Part shown: piece after piece, positions 41,903 to 50,937 of the stretch
Position numbering within the stretch: the first letter of the stretch is position 1
Layout of the letters: the number at the start of each line of letters is the position of its first letter
Source of the DNA: Oscillospiraceae bacterium
GTDB lineage: Bacteria > Bacillota > Clostridia > Oscillospirales > Oscillospiraceae
Direction: 5' to 3'
NCBI GenBank assembly: GCA_017436955.1
Contig: JAFSCD010000010.1
Span: forward strand, 17,050 to 81,049
Length of the DNA: 64,000 nucleotides
Notes under the pieces: generated by a model
Database searches by the model: none
The model's input: only the letters and a program-made list of their open reading frames with translations
What the model was told of the DNA's origin: nothing
Translations under genes and position numbers: made by a program

Positions 41903-42778
41903 TCATCCTTTCACTGCACCGCCGGTAACACCTTCGACGTAGTATTTCTGCAGACCCAGGAATACTGCCGTCACAGGGATCGCTACGATCACGCCTGCGG
42001 CACAGAACATGGTATAGTTGGTGTTCAACATTGTCTTGGAAAGCCATTCGTACATACCCACGGCCACGCTCATACCCTGCGAATTTTCGTGGATAATGTA
42101 GCTTGCCAGCATAAAATCGCCCCAGGGCGCCATAAAGCCCATCAAGATCGTGTAGATAACGATAGAGCCGGACAGGGGCATGATCACCTTGTAGAACACC
42201 TGCATACGGGTAGCGCCGTCCACACGGGCAGCCTCGTCCAGGGTCTTGGGAATGGTATCGAAGAAGCCCTTGGAGATGTAGTAGCCCATACCGGAGCTGG
42301 CACAGTAGACGATGACAAGTCCCACAGGTGCCATCTGCATGGTAAGACCGGCTTCGGAGAATACCTTGTAGATGAGAATCATGGTGAGGAAGCCCGGGAA
42401 CATACCCAGGATCAGCATCAGATTCATCAGCGGCTTTCTTGCCTTAAAGCGAAGGCGGGACAGAGCGTAGCTCATAGACAGCACAAAGAGTGTCTGGAAG
42501 AATGCTGTGGCAACGCCCATCAGCGCGGTGTTCAGGAACCATTTCAGGAAGTCGGTATCGTTGAACAGACGGGTATAGTTGTCAAGACCCCACTTTTCGG
42601 GGAACAGCTCGCCGTCCATGCCCGTAACGTTGACCTTGAAGGATTCCATTACGATGCCAAAGAAGGGGAACAGCCAAACCAGTGTGATAATGGTCAGGAT
42701 AATGTAAATAATGGTGTTTCCGATACGGCGGCTGGCCCGGGCGCCGAGACCGGATTTCTGGATCGTTTTGTTTTTCAT
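41903..42778 (-). CDS. Sugar ABC transporter permease, MalG type
   Basis: The 291-residue permease has six membrane segments and the coupling loop EAARVDGATRMQVFYKVIMPLSG, the EAA motif of MalG-type subunits. ATG 42778 shares its first base with the MalF stop (TGATG); a GTG one codon upstream is possible. It pairs with the adjacent MalF-type subunit. Confidence 0.93.
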   Translation of the reverse strand: MKNKTIQKSGLGARASRRIGNTIIYIILTIITLVWLFPFFGIVMESFKVNVTGMDGELFPEKWGLDNYTRLFNDTDFLKWFLNTALMGVATAFFQTLFVLSMSYALSRLRFKARKPLMNLMLILGMFPGFLTMILIYKVFSEAGLTMQMAPVGLVIVYCASSGMGYYISKGFFDTIPKTLDEAARVDGATRMQVFYKVIMPLSGSIVIYTILMGFMAPWGDFMLASYIIHENSQGMSVAVGMYEWLSKTMLNTNYTMFCAAGVIVAIPVTAVFLGLQKYYVEGVTGGAVKG

Positions 42779-44346
42779 CACTGGTAATCCTCCTCATTTT
42801 TAGTAGACGGGATCACATTGTAAATGATCAAAGACAAAACCGCGCAGACCACGAAGATCAAAATACCGATAACCGATGCCGTATAGTATCTGGATTCGCC
42901 GCTGCCCAATGCCATCTTGTACAGCCAGGTGATCAGAAGGTCGGTATGACCAACCGAAACACCGCCGGCAGAGCCGATCTGGGTGTTGATGGGGTTACCG
43001 CTGGACAGCAGGTAGATGACGTTAAAGTTGTTCAGGTTGCCTACGAAGCTGGTAAGCAGGGCAGGACCGGTAACGAACAGCATATAAGGAAGCGTGATCT
43101 TCACATACTGCTGGAAGGGACTTGCGCCATCCACGCGGGAGGACTCGTAAAGGTCTGCAGGGATATTCATCAGAATACCGGTGGCCTGCAGCATCACATA
43201 GGGAATACCGACCCAGATGTTCAGAATGATAACCAATGCTCTTGCAACAGTGGGGGAGTCCCAAAGAGAGATGTAGTGATTGGTCTCCAGATAGTTCTTG
43301 ATGAAGGGAATGGAGCCAAGGGATTCGCCGATAATACCGGAGGAATCAAACAGCTTGGATACGTACAGCAAAGAAACGAACTGGGGGATCGCAATGGTCA
43401 TAACCAGTGCGGTACGCCAGAATTTCTTCAGCTTGATGCCCTTCTTGTTGATCATAATGGCAACGAACATGCCCAGGAAATAGTTGGTAAAGGTGGCAAA
43501 CAGCGACCACATCAGCGTCCAGGAGAGGATCTCGCCGAAGGCAAGACCCAGACCGCCGTTACCAAAATCGGTCAGCTCGTTGAAGTTCTTAAGACCTACC
43601 CAGGAAAACAGGTTGGAGTAGCCGTCGTGGGCTGCGTCATAGCTGGTGAAGGCTACCAGGATCATATAGATGATGGGCAGCACCGTAAACAGCAGAATAC
43701 CCACAACGGGCAGCGCCAGCAGGGTCTTGTGGAACTGATCGTCCACCAGGGACTTCAGATCGTCCTTGCCGCTCTTGATGCGCTTGCCCTGGGCGGTGAT
43801 ATCCATACAGATGCGGCACTGCTTGACCTGCAGGCGCCAGGTATAGATAAAGGCGATGATAAATACGATGGTCAAAAGACCGTACAGCATAACCTTAACG
43901 GAGTCATCGCCGGGGACCCAAACGTCCGTATCGTAGATGGCGTCATACTGAAAGCTGCCCTGAACGCTGCCCACGGTAGCGCCGGCCTGGAACCAATGGC
44001 CCTTGGACAGCCAGTAGATGCCGCCGCTGGGAACGAACATATAGCCAAAGAATACGATTTCAAACAGCAGGAACAGCAGGCCGCGGGCGATCTGACCGTA
44101 GAACAGATTGCCGAAACCGAAAACCAGGAAAGAGGTCTTTACAGCCCAGTTGCCCTTGATAAAGGTGGTGCCGATATCCACGAATTCATCTTTGATCGCA
44201 ACGCCGCACTTGACAAAGAAGCGGCCGATAGCCAGGAATAAATTGAGGAACCAGCCCGGAATCGCGCAGAAAAAGCGCTTCAGATTATAGATAAATGCCT
44301 GGAATTTATTGAGCTTCAAATACTCAAGATCTGTTAATTTTCTCAT
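42778..44346 (-). CDS. Sugar ABC transporter permease, MalF type with long N-terminal region
   Basis: The 522-residue protein has the EAA-type loop YESSRVDGASPFQQYVKITLPYM near the C-terminus. Like MalF it carries extra N-terminal membrane segments and a ~60-residue outside loop (WLSKGHWFQAGATVGSVQGS...). I chose ATG 44346 because the upstream GTG at 44388 has no ribosome binding site; AGGG before the ATG is weak. An inverted repeat (44389-44397/44428-44436) lies in its leader. Confidence 0.88.
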   Translation of the reverse strand: MRKLTDLEYLKLNKFQAFIYNLKRFFCAIPGWFLNLFLAIGRFFVKCGVAIKDEFVDIGTTFIKGNWAVKTSFLVFGFGNLFYGQIARGLLFLLFEIVFFGYMFVPSGGIYWLSKGHWFQAGATVGSVQGSFQYDAIYDTDVWVPGDDSVKVMLYGLLTIVFIIAFIYTWRLQVKQCRICMDITAQGKRIKSGKDDLKSLVDDQFHKTLLALPVVGILLFTVLPIIYMILVAFTSYDAAHDGYSNLFSWVGLKNFNELTDFGNGGLGLAFGEILSWTLMWSLFATFTNYFLGMFVAIMINKKGIKLKKFWRTALVMTIAIPQFVSLLYVSKLFDSSGIIGESLGSIPFIKNYLETNHYISLWDSPTVARALVIILNIWVGIPYVMLQATGILMNIPADLYESSRVDGASPFQQYVKITLPYMLFVTGPALLTSFVGNLNNFNVIYLLSSGNPINTQIGSAGGVSVGHTDLLITWLYKMALGSGESRYYTASVIGILIFVVCAVLSLIIYNVIPSTKNEEDYQ

Positions 44347-44449
44347 AGGCCCTGATTCAACCTCCCCTTCAGAATAATTAAAAGGCACTGTTAGCCGCTA
44401 CACAAGACATTTTTAGTCCTTGCATACCGGCTAACAATGCCTGCTTATG

Positions 44450-44483
44450 AAAAAACGGTGGGGTGCCTTGCGGCACCCCACCG
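44450..44483 (-). terminator. Strong intercistronic terminator after the binding-protein gene
   Basis: A 12-bp perfect stem CGGTGGGGTGCC/GGCACCCCACCG with a four-base loop is followed on the minus strand by six T's. It lies between the binding protein and permease genes, so most transcripts should stop here. Confidence 0.88.
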
Positions 44484-44501
44484 CGAGATTTCAGAAATTA
44501 A

Positions 44502-46046
44502 TTACTCAGCGGGGATCAGCTCGACAGTGCCGGTCTGAGCGCCGTCCCAAGTCAGCTTGACCTGGTACTTGCCATCAGCCTCAACGACGATGTTTGCGCC
44601 GTTGAACTCAACACCGAAGTTCACATCCCAGGATGCGCCCTGGCGGACCTTGAACTCTTCGCCGGCCTTCAGCTCCAGAACTTCGGAGATGTAGGTGCCG
44701 TCGCCGTTGTCGGTCATAGCAAAGTCGGTATCCCAGTTGGTGTTGCAGATGTTACCGATAACGCCCCAAGCGTTCTTCTGATCTTCAGTCATGGAGAACA
44801 GGCCGCTGATAGCAGTGGTGTAGTTGTCCAGAGCGGTCTGCAGAGCAGCATCGTCAGCAGCAGCCTTTGCGTCAGCGCCCAGAACCTTGGCGATATCCCA
44901 CCAAGAGCCGTGGATCTGACCCTGAGGCTGACCGTACTCGTTCTGCTTTGCCAGAGCTGCCAGAGAAGTGTTAGCCTGAACAGACTCGGAAGCCTGAGCA
45001 GCCTTGTTGGAGGGACCCCACTGATACTTCTCGTAGCGCTTCATCTGGTTCTCTTCGTTAGTCAGGAACTGAGCCAGCTGAGACAGAACAGCAGCCTTCT
45101 TGGCATCGGTCTGGGGCTTGACACCCATCAGCTTGTTGCCGGTGTAGGAGCCCAGGTGGTAGGAAGTGCCGTCAACCTCGAAGGAGGGCAGGTCGGTAGC
45201 GCCCAGGTTCTCACCGAAGTGATCGGCAGCGGCGTTTGCGTTCCAGATACCGGTGATAACAACGCCGGCGTCGGTGAAGATGTCAGCGTTGGAATCGTAG
45301 CAGGTGGACTGTGCCAGCTTCTGCATGCCCTTCATGGCAGCCAGACCGGCAGCAGAGTTGAAGTCGTCATCGACGGAGGTGAATTCGCCAGCCTCGTTCA
45401 TGCTCCAGTTGGACTTACAGCCGGTAGCAAAGAAGAAGGAAGCGGTGTACCATGCATTCTCCAGAGCGTAACGGAACTTAACATTGTTAGCTTCACAAGC
45501 GGCAATGATCTTTTCCAGGCTCTCTGCGTCTTCGTCAGAGATGATGGACTTGTCATAGTACATATAGTAGCCATTGTCAGAGGTCATGGGGTATGCGTAG
45601 ATAGTGCCTGCAACGGAAGCAGCGGCAACGGAGCCGGCGTCGTTGTTGGCCTTGATGGTCGCCTGAGCCTTCTGGCCGGGAGCAGCCAGAGCAGCAGCCT
45701 GAACCAGGCGAGCCAGCTGATCCTGTGCGAAGCAGTAAATGTCGGGAGCGGATGCTACGTCCGCGACGACCTTGGAACCTGCGTCAGCTTCGGTAACGCC
45801 TTCGATCTGCGCATTGATGACGATGCCAGGGTTAGCGGCTTCGAATGCGTCGATCATTTCCTGAGTCAGAGCGGCAACGCCGTCGATCTCAGAGACCCAC
45901 ATAGTGATGTCGTAAGTACCGGACAGATCAGAGCCGGTGTTGGTGGTGCCGCCCGTGGTGGGAGTGGGAGTCTCGGTTGCGGGAGCGCACGCGACGATGC
46001 CCAGAGCCATAACGAGAACCAGCACAAGTGCGATGATTTTCTTCAT
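44502..46046 (-). CDS. Sugar-binding lipoprotein with SusE-like C-terminal domain
   Basis: The 514-residue lipoprotein has a signal peptide ending LGIVAC (Cys20) and a Thr/Gly linker. A MalE-type binding fold follows (ITMWVSEIDG start, FATGCKSNW, GIWNANAAADHFG) to about residue 415. The last ~95 residues (WGVIGNICNTNWDTD...KAGEEFKVRQGASWDVNFG) resemble the SusE/SusF-type starch-binding modules of Bacteroidetes. The fusion would let the importer hold polymer as well as oligosaccharide. It has a strong promoter, and a terminator separates it from the permeases. Confidence 0.88.
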   Translation of the reverse strand: MKKIIALVLVLVMALGIVACAPATETPTPTTGGTTNTGSDLSGTYDITMWVSEIDGVAALTQEMIDAFEAANPGIVINAQIEGVTEADAGSKVVADVASAPDIYCFAQDQLARLVQAAALAAPGQKAQATIKANNDAGSVAAASVAGTIYAYPMTSDNGYYMYYDKSIISDEDAESLEKIIAACEANNVKFRYALENAWYTASFFFATGCKSNWSMNEAGEFTSVDDDFNSAAGLAAMKGMQKLAQSTCYDSNADIFTDAGVVITGIWNANAAADHFGENLGATDLPSFEVDGTSYHLGSYTGNKLMGVKPQTDAKKAAVLSQLAQFLTNEENQMKRYEKYQWGPSNKAAQASESVQANTSLAALAKQNEYGQPQGQIHGSWWDIAKVLGADAKAAADDAALQTALDNYTTAISGLFSMTEDQKNAWGVIGNICNTNWDTDFAMTDNGDGTYISEVLELKAGEEFKVRQGASWDVNFGVEFNGANIVVEADGKYQVKLTWDGAQTGTVELIPAE

Positions 46047-46102
46047 TTTGTTTTCCTCCTATTATAGAGATTTATTTTGGAACAATTACGTTCACTGCAT
46101 AT

Positions 46103-46130
46103 ATTATAGTATAAAAATTGATAAAGTCAA
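46103..46130 (-). promoter_or_regulatory. Promoter of the sugar-binding protein gene
   Basis: On the minus strand TTGACT (46130-46125), 16 bases, TATAAT (46108-46103), about 56 bases before ATG 46046. The transporter genes can therefore be expressed apart from the upstream enzymes. Confidence 0.8.
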
Positions 46131-46179
46131 TAGAATATAGCCGAATTGTGACAAAATTTCTATGCAATTCCAACAAAAA

Positions 46180-47280
46180 TCAAGTTTTCCGAAAACTGGA
46201 AAAGGCGGGTAAAAAGTTGCCATTATAATCAAAAAGGCACTGATTTGCCCATTCATTGGCGGTAGATTTTCCGGATTCTCCGATATATTCCTGCCCGGCA
46301 GGGGATGCCCAGCAGATATTTTTTCCCGGCAGCCAGAGGGGTTCCCAGTAAAAAACGCCGTCAATTTCGTGCTGTTTTGCCAGTTTCAGGAAATCCCGGA
46401 TGAATGCGGCCTGCCCGTCGGGGGTGATGGGATACTTTTCCGTAAAGCCGGGAACACAAGCCCGGTCAGCATCGATCACCAGCCGCTGTGTCTGCCCGTC
46501 CAGCGCATAGGGCGCTGTTGTGAAGCCGTAGCCAAGCTCCAGCACCATCCGCTGCTTGCCAAAGTGCCGGCAGGCATCCAGATTCGCAAACAGCTCTTCC
46601 GGTGTGCCGTGCCAGTAAGGGTAGTAGGATGCGCCGATGATATCGTAGTCGATGCCGGCTTTTTCCATTTCGGTGAAAAACTCCTGATAGACCGCCTGAT
46701 CGTTGCTGCGCTCCAGGTGCAGTGCGATCCCGGCATTAGGCGTAATTTCCCGGCAGGCGCGGCAGCCGGCGGCGATGATGCGGCAGAAGGTGCCGTAATT
46801 GCCCCGCTGCCCGTTTTCCTCCAGCCTGCCAACCGGCCAGAGAAGACCGTTGGTGATCTCGTTGCCTACCTGGATCATCTCCGGGGCAACATCCGCCCTG
46901 ACGGCTTCTTCCAGACAGTGCTTTGTAAATTCGTATACGGCATCCGCAAGACCGTCTCCGTCCAGCCCTCGCCAGGCTTTGGGGATCATCTGCTTGCCCG
47001 GGTCTGCCCAAAAGTCGCTGTAGTGCAGATCCATCAGCAGCTTGTAGCCCTTGCTTTTCGCCAGTCTGCCCAGCCGGATGTAGTTGTTTAGATCGCAGCT
47101 TCCTGCCAGATAGGGCGTGCCGTCGGCGGCGTAGGGATCGTTCCAGATCCGGATCCGCATCCAGTCAACGCCGTTGGCAGTAAAGGCGTCCAAAGGGTCG
47201 ATGGGCTTCCCGTCACGGCGATACACAGCGCCGTTTTCCAGCTCCTCCAGATAGGTGGAGGTGTCGATACCCAGGATCAT
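46180..47280 (-). CDS. GH53 endo-beta-1,4-galactanase, cytoplasmic
   Basis: The 366-residue protein is a GH53 catalytic domain from its first residues (MILGIDTSTYLEELE), with RIRIWNDPY, MDLHYSDFWADPGKQ, QVGNEITNG (acid/base Glu) and MVLELGYGF (nucleophile Glu). There is no signal peptide, so it should act in the cytoplasm on imported galacto-oligosaccharides. The start overlaps the preceding zinc-ribbon gene by ATGA. Confidence 0.9.
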   Translation of the reverse strand: MILGIDTSTYLEELENGAVYRRDGKPIDPLDAFTANGVDWMRIRIWNDPYAADGTPYLAGSCDLNNYIRLGRLAKSKGYKLLMDLHYSDFWADPGKQMIPKAWRGLDGDGLADAVYEFTKHCLEEAVRADVAPEMIQVGNEITNGLLWPVGRLEENGQRGNYGTFCRIIAAGCRACREITPNAGIALHLERSNDQAVYQEFFTEMEKAGIDYDIIGASYYPYWHGTPEELFANLDACRHFGKQRMVLELGYGFTTAPYALDGQTQRLVIDADRACVPGFTEKYPITPDGQAAFIRDFLKLAKQHEIDGVFYWEPLWLPGKNICWASPAGQEYIGESGKSTANEWANQCLFDYNGNFLPAFSSFRKT

Positions 47281-47537
47281 TGGCAGCCTCCCTGATGCGG
47301 CGCGAAGGCAACCGGCTCGTTGTCCTCGCCGAAATCCGTGACACGCAGCTTCATACAGCGGTAGCGGAAGCGGATCTGTTCATTGAGCCGCAGTACATCC
47401 GCCTCCTGCCCGGTGAAGCCGCAGCGCAGGCAGTAGTATTCTTGCTTTTCTTCTTCGTAGAACATATCAATGTCGATGTCCCTTATAAAGCAGGAGGGAC
47501 ACCGGTAATTCAGTTTGCCTTTTCCAGCTTGAGCCAT
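47277..47537 (-). CDS. Small zinc-ribbon protein, 86 residues
   Basis: Two cysteine pairs, CPSC (13-16) and CLRC (36-39), define a zinc ribbon; the rest is charged. ATG 47537 has GGAGGG nine bases upstream, inside the end of the 601-residue gene (28-base overlap), and its stop overlaps the GH53 start. Tight coupling in a carbohydrate operon suggests a helper role, which is unknown. Confidence 0.72.
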   Translation of the reverse strand: MAQAGKGKLNYRCPSCFIRDIDIDMFYEEEKQEYYCLRCGFTGQEADVLRLNEQIRFRYRCMKLRVTDFGEDNEPVAFAPHQGGCQ

Positions 47538-49315
47538 GTGGTGATCCCTCCTTCCTTCACGGTTTTTGTCAGCTTGAGCTGATAAACGGGGGAGAAAGCG
47601 ATGCCTTCGCCGGCGGTGGCGGTATCGTTGTCGCCGCCCATTTTGACGGTGGTCATCACGTCCGGAATGGTGACGTATGCAAATTGCTCCGCATGCTTTT
47701 CCACGGCTTTGCCCCGGTAGGTGTAGGGAATTGCCTCGTCATCCACGCCCAGCGTAAGCCGGGACATATCCGCCTGATATTCGGTGGTGCCGAAAGCACC
47801 GGTGAAATACTCCTCAAAGGTGATCTCCTCGCCGCCCAGATCGGTCAGCACGTTCCGCTGGGTGACCAGCTTGCCTTCGCCTTCCAGGAAGGTAAAGACG
47901 GATTGGATGGCAATATCCTTGCCGCCGAGGGTAACGGTGACCGGATTTGCGGTCAGGCGGACGCCGCCGGGGAGCTTGTCATACTTTGCCATGGTGCGGC
48001 AAAGGCACAGATCGGCGCTTTCGCCCCGGAAATGGACCTTGCAGGACTTGACGGTGCCGGCTCCTGCATAGTGGGTGAAGAAGCCTGCCCGGTAGTTGCT
48101 TTGTATTAAATAAGGATAGGAGGCATCGTACACATTTTCGGTGCCGATGCCGGTTTTTTGGGGAATACGGGCAACATAGGGGCGCAGGTCGATCATAGCG
48201 CCGCCCTGGTTAAAGTCCAGGCAGGTGCGCAGAGTGGGGTCTGCGTACCAGAAATACTGCTTGTTGCTGCCGTAGAGGATATCCTTCCACAGCGCACATT
48301 CGCCACGGCTGTAATCCGGGTGCCGCTGCCGGTAGAAATCGGCAAATTCGCTCATGGTCATATCGGTGAGCTTGCCTTCTGCCTTCAGCTTGCCGTAGTA
48401 TTTCATGCCGTCGTCATAGGACTTGGCAAGCAGCTTATAGGGCGCTTCCCAGCGACCGCGGCGATTGAGCCAACCGGGACCGACGAACATCATATTGTAG
48501 CTGTAGCCGTCGTTGTATTTACCAAGGTGGCGGTACTGGTCGATCAGATTGTAAAGGTAAGGGTATTCGTATTCGCCGTTTTCCTGATAGTAGATCATAC
48601 CGCGCAGCACATTTTGCGGATGGGTGCCGAAATTGGAGCCGTTTCCGTCAAAGCAGGCCAGCAGATCTCTGGAAAGATGGGGAATGGCGACGATACCGCT
48701 GTCATCCTCCGCATTTGCGGCAGGGCAGTGGGAATTGACCCTGGAGGGGATCCAGGGATTCCAGGGACCGCCGTCCATAAAGGTGTACCAGGAGTTATTG
48801 CAGGTGTGGTAGGCTTTGGGACCTTCCTCCCAGCAGGTGGCAACGGCGCATTTTACACTGGGATAATGCTGTTTGATATAGTTGATGGTGTAGGCATCCA
48901 GAAAATAGCTGCTGGTGGATTCGGGATAGAAGCCGAACTTTTCGTAGAACATCCCGAAAACATCGTCGATGATGGCTTCCTTGGTCTTGTCATCGAACAT
49001 CCAGATGCAGAAATCCTCGGTTTTGTACTTTTCCTTGAATTGAGGGCAGGGAAGCCCCAGCAGGGAAAGACCGATCTCATCGCCGTACTTTTCGTGTTCT
49101 TCCTTCGCCAATGCGATGACTACGTCGGAAAACAGCGAGGCGTAGGTGATCTGGATGGTGGTTTTCAGACCGTATTTATGGGCGCAGTCCTGCTGAAAGC
49201 GGAAAATATCCAACGATTCTTCCCGGACGCCCTTGCCCTTGCCAAGCGCCTTTTCCGCATACTCGGGAGAAAGCTCCGGCCGGTGGATAATATTGACTAT
49301 AAAACGATTTTCCAT
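47510..49315 (-). CDS. Unassigned 601-residue protein of the polysaccharide locus
   Basis: The protein has no signal peptide or membrane segment. Residues about 1-380 look like an alpha/beta barrel-type hydrolase or deacetylase-like domain (FIVNIIHRPELS; GFYPESTSSYFLDAYTINYI; HPQNVLRGMIYYQENGEYEYPY; GNNKQYFW-like aromatic stretches). The rest is beta-rich. I do not recognise a catalytic motif, so no reaction is given. It lies 12 bases after the GH13 gene and overlaps the zinc-ribbon gene, so it is part of the glycan operon and probably cytoplasmic. Confidence 0.7.
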   Translation of the reverse strand: MENRFIVNIIHRPELSPEYAEKALGKGKGVREESLDIFRFQQDCAHKYGLKTTIQITYASLFSDVVIALAKEEHEKYGDEIGLSLLGLPCPQFKEKYKTEDFCIWMFDDKTKEAIIDDVFGMFYEKFGFYPESTSSYFLDAYTINYIKQHYPSVKCAVATCWEEGPKAYHTCNNSWYTFMDGGPWNPWIPSRVNSHCPAANAEDDSGIVAIPHLSRDLLACFDGNGSNFGTHPQNVLRGMIYYQENGEYEYPYLYNLIDQYRHLGKYNDGYSYNMMFVGPGWLNRRGRWEAPYKLLAKSYDDGMKYYGKLKAEGKLTDMTMSEFADFYRQRHPDYSRGECALWKDILYGSNKQYFWYADPTLRTCLDFNQGGAMIDLRPYVARIPQKTGIGTENVYDASYPYLIQSNYRAGFFTHYAGAGTVKSCKVHFRGESADLCLCRTMAKYDKLPGGVRLTANPVTVTLGGKDIAIQSVFTFLEGEGKLVTQRNVLTDLGGEEITFEEYFTGAFGTTEYQADMSRLTLGVDDEAIPYTYRGKAVEKHAEQFAYVTIPDVMTTVKMGGDNDTATAGEGIAFSPVYQLKLTKTVKEGGITTWLKLEKAN

Positions 49316-49327
49316 AAGCGCTCCAAA

Positions 49328-50911
49328 TTATTTCAGAATTACACTGGTCTGGGGTCCGATGATCAGGGTGTTGCCCTCGATCCGGGCATCGCCCACGCCG
49401 ATATAATCGCAAATTTGCGTAAAGCTACCGCCGGACAGAGAGCTCAGGTCGCAGCTGAGTTCCTCACCGGAGGTGTTGTGCAGCAGACCGATGGTTTCTC
49501 CTTCATAGGCGATGCTGAAACCGCCCAGATTCTTGCCGCTGTTCAGGGCGGTATATTCGCCACGGGCAATGGTAGGGTACGTGTGGCGGATGGTCAGCAG
49601 CTTGCAGTAGTAGCGCAGCAGGCTGTTTTCATCAGCCATTTGCTCTGCTACGGTGGTGCTGATCTGATTCTTCGCCGGGTAGGTGCTGCCTACGGGGTCT
49701 TTGATGGTGTCACCGTCTCCCCAAAGCATGGCCAATCTGCGGTTGGCGTCGGTGTTTTCGCCGCCACGGGAGCCGCGCATACCGATCTCCTCACCGTAGT
49801 AGATCACCGGTGAGCCGGGACTCAGCAGATAGAGGTTAGCCGCCATACGCATATTATTTTCTGTTGCGAATGAGCCGGCAATCCGGTCCATATCGTGGTT
49901 GGAAAGGAAGGACATCAGCATACTGTCCGGATTCGTGCCGGCAACTTTATCCTGCAAATTGGTGATATAGTTGGTGTATTTGCCGATGGAAAGACCCTTT
50001 GCCGCCGAAGCCATAATACCCTCGGCCTGGGAGGTGGCGAAATTAAAGCAGTTCATAGCGGTGTAATACTGCAGGATCTCATTGTCGCCGGACCAGCATT
50101 CGCCGACACAGTAGATATCCGGCTTGATGGCGCGAAGCTGCTGCATATACCACTGCCAGAATTCCACACTGGGAGCGGTTTCGCCGAAATAGATGTACTT
50201 AACGGCGTCAAAGCGGAAGCCGTCCACACCCAGATCCAAATAGTACCTGGCAATTTTCAGTGTTTCTTCACGGACGGTGGGATTGTCAAAGTTCAGCTCG
50301 GGCATACTGCCGGAGAAATTACATTCATACCAGCAATCCACGCCGGCGATCTTCTGATAGCTGATGCCGTTTTTCTTTTCAGCGGTGGTTACGCAGGAAT
50401 AGAAGTCATAGTAGGGATCTTCGGTGTCGCCGGTGCTTCTGGCTTCCTTAAACTGCAAAAACCAGGGATGCTGATTGGAGGTGTGGTTGATGGCAAGATC
50501 CAGGATCAGCTTCACATTACGCTCCTTGCACAGCGCGATCAGCTCCTTCAGATCTTCCTCGGTGCCGAAGCGCCAGTCGATCTCATAATAGTCCGACGCA
50601 TCGTACTTATGGTAAGAAGGGGACTTGAAAATGGGGGAGAGCCAAATGCCCTGCACGCCCAGGCTGGTTTCGGACAGCATATTGCCGTCATTGAGATAGT
50701 CAAAGCGGTTGATCAAGCCCCGCAGATCGCCGATGCCGTCGCCGTTGGAATCGGAAAAGGAGCCTACAAATACCTGATAAAAGGTGCGGAAATTATCATT
50801 GATCGGGTCTGCCATAACAGTAGGTTGTTCTGTCCTTTCGTCAGTGTTGCTGCAGCCGGTGACCGCCAGCACGCAGGCCAGTAGCAGTAGGATTGCAAGT
50901 AATCGTTTCAT
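49328..50911 (-). CDS. GH13 alpha-amylase family lipoprotein
   Basis: The 527-residue lipoprotein has a signal ending AVTGC (Cys20). The GH13 regions are GIWLSPIFKSPSYHKYD, DLAINHTS, GFRFDAVK (nucleophile Asp), GECW (acid/base Glu) and LSNHDMDR. A short beta C-domain follows (GFSIAYEGETIGLLHNTSG). It should cut alpha-1,4-glucans at the cell surface. ATG 50911 is chosen because it begins the signal peptide; the upstream open frame overlaps the GH53 gene. Confidence 0.92.
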   Translation of the reverse strand: MKRLLAILLLLACVLAVTGCSNTDERTEQPTVMADPINDNFRTFYQVFVGSFSDSNGDGIGDLRGLINRFDYLNDGNMLSETSLGVQGIWLSPIFKSPSYHKYDASDYYEIDWRFGTEEDLKELIALCKERNVKLILDLAINHTSNQHPWFLQFKEARSTGDTEDPYYDFYSCVTTAEKKNGISYQKIAGVDCWYECNFSGSMPELNFDNPTVREETLKIARYYLDLGVDGFRFDAVKYIYFGETAPSVEFWQWYMQQLRAIKPDIYCVGECWSGDNEILQYYTAMNCFNFATSQAEGIMASAAKGLSIGKYTNYITNLQDKVAGTNPDSMLMSFLSNHDMDRIAGSFATENNMRMAANLYLLSPGSPVIYYGEEIGMRGSRGGENTDANRRLAMLWGDGDTIKDPVGSTYPAKNQISTTVAEQMADENSLLRYYCKLLTIRHTYPTIARGEYTALNSGKNLGGFSIAYEGETIGLLHNTSGEELSCDLSSLSGGSFTQICDYIGVGDARIEGNTLIIGPQTSVILK

Positions 50912-50937
50912 TGTGAACACTCCAGTTTGGTGTGAAT

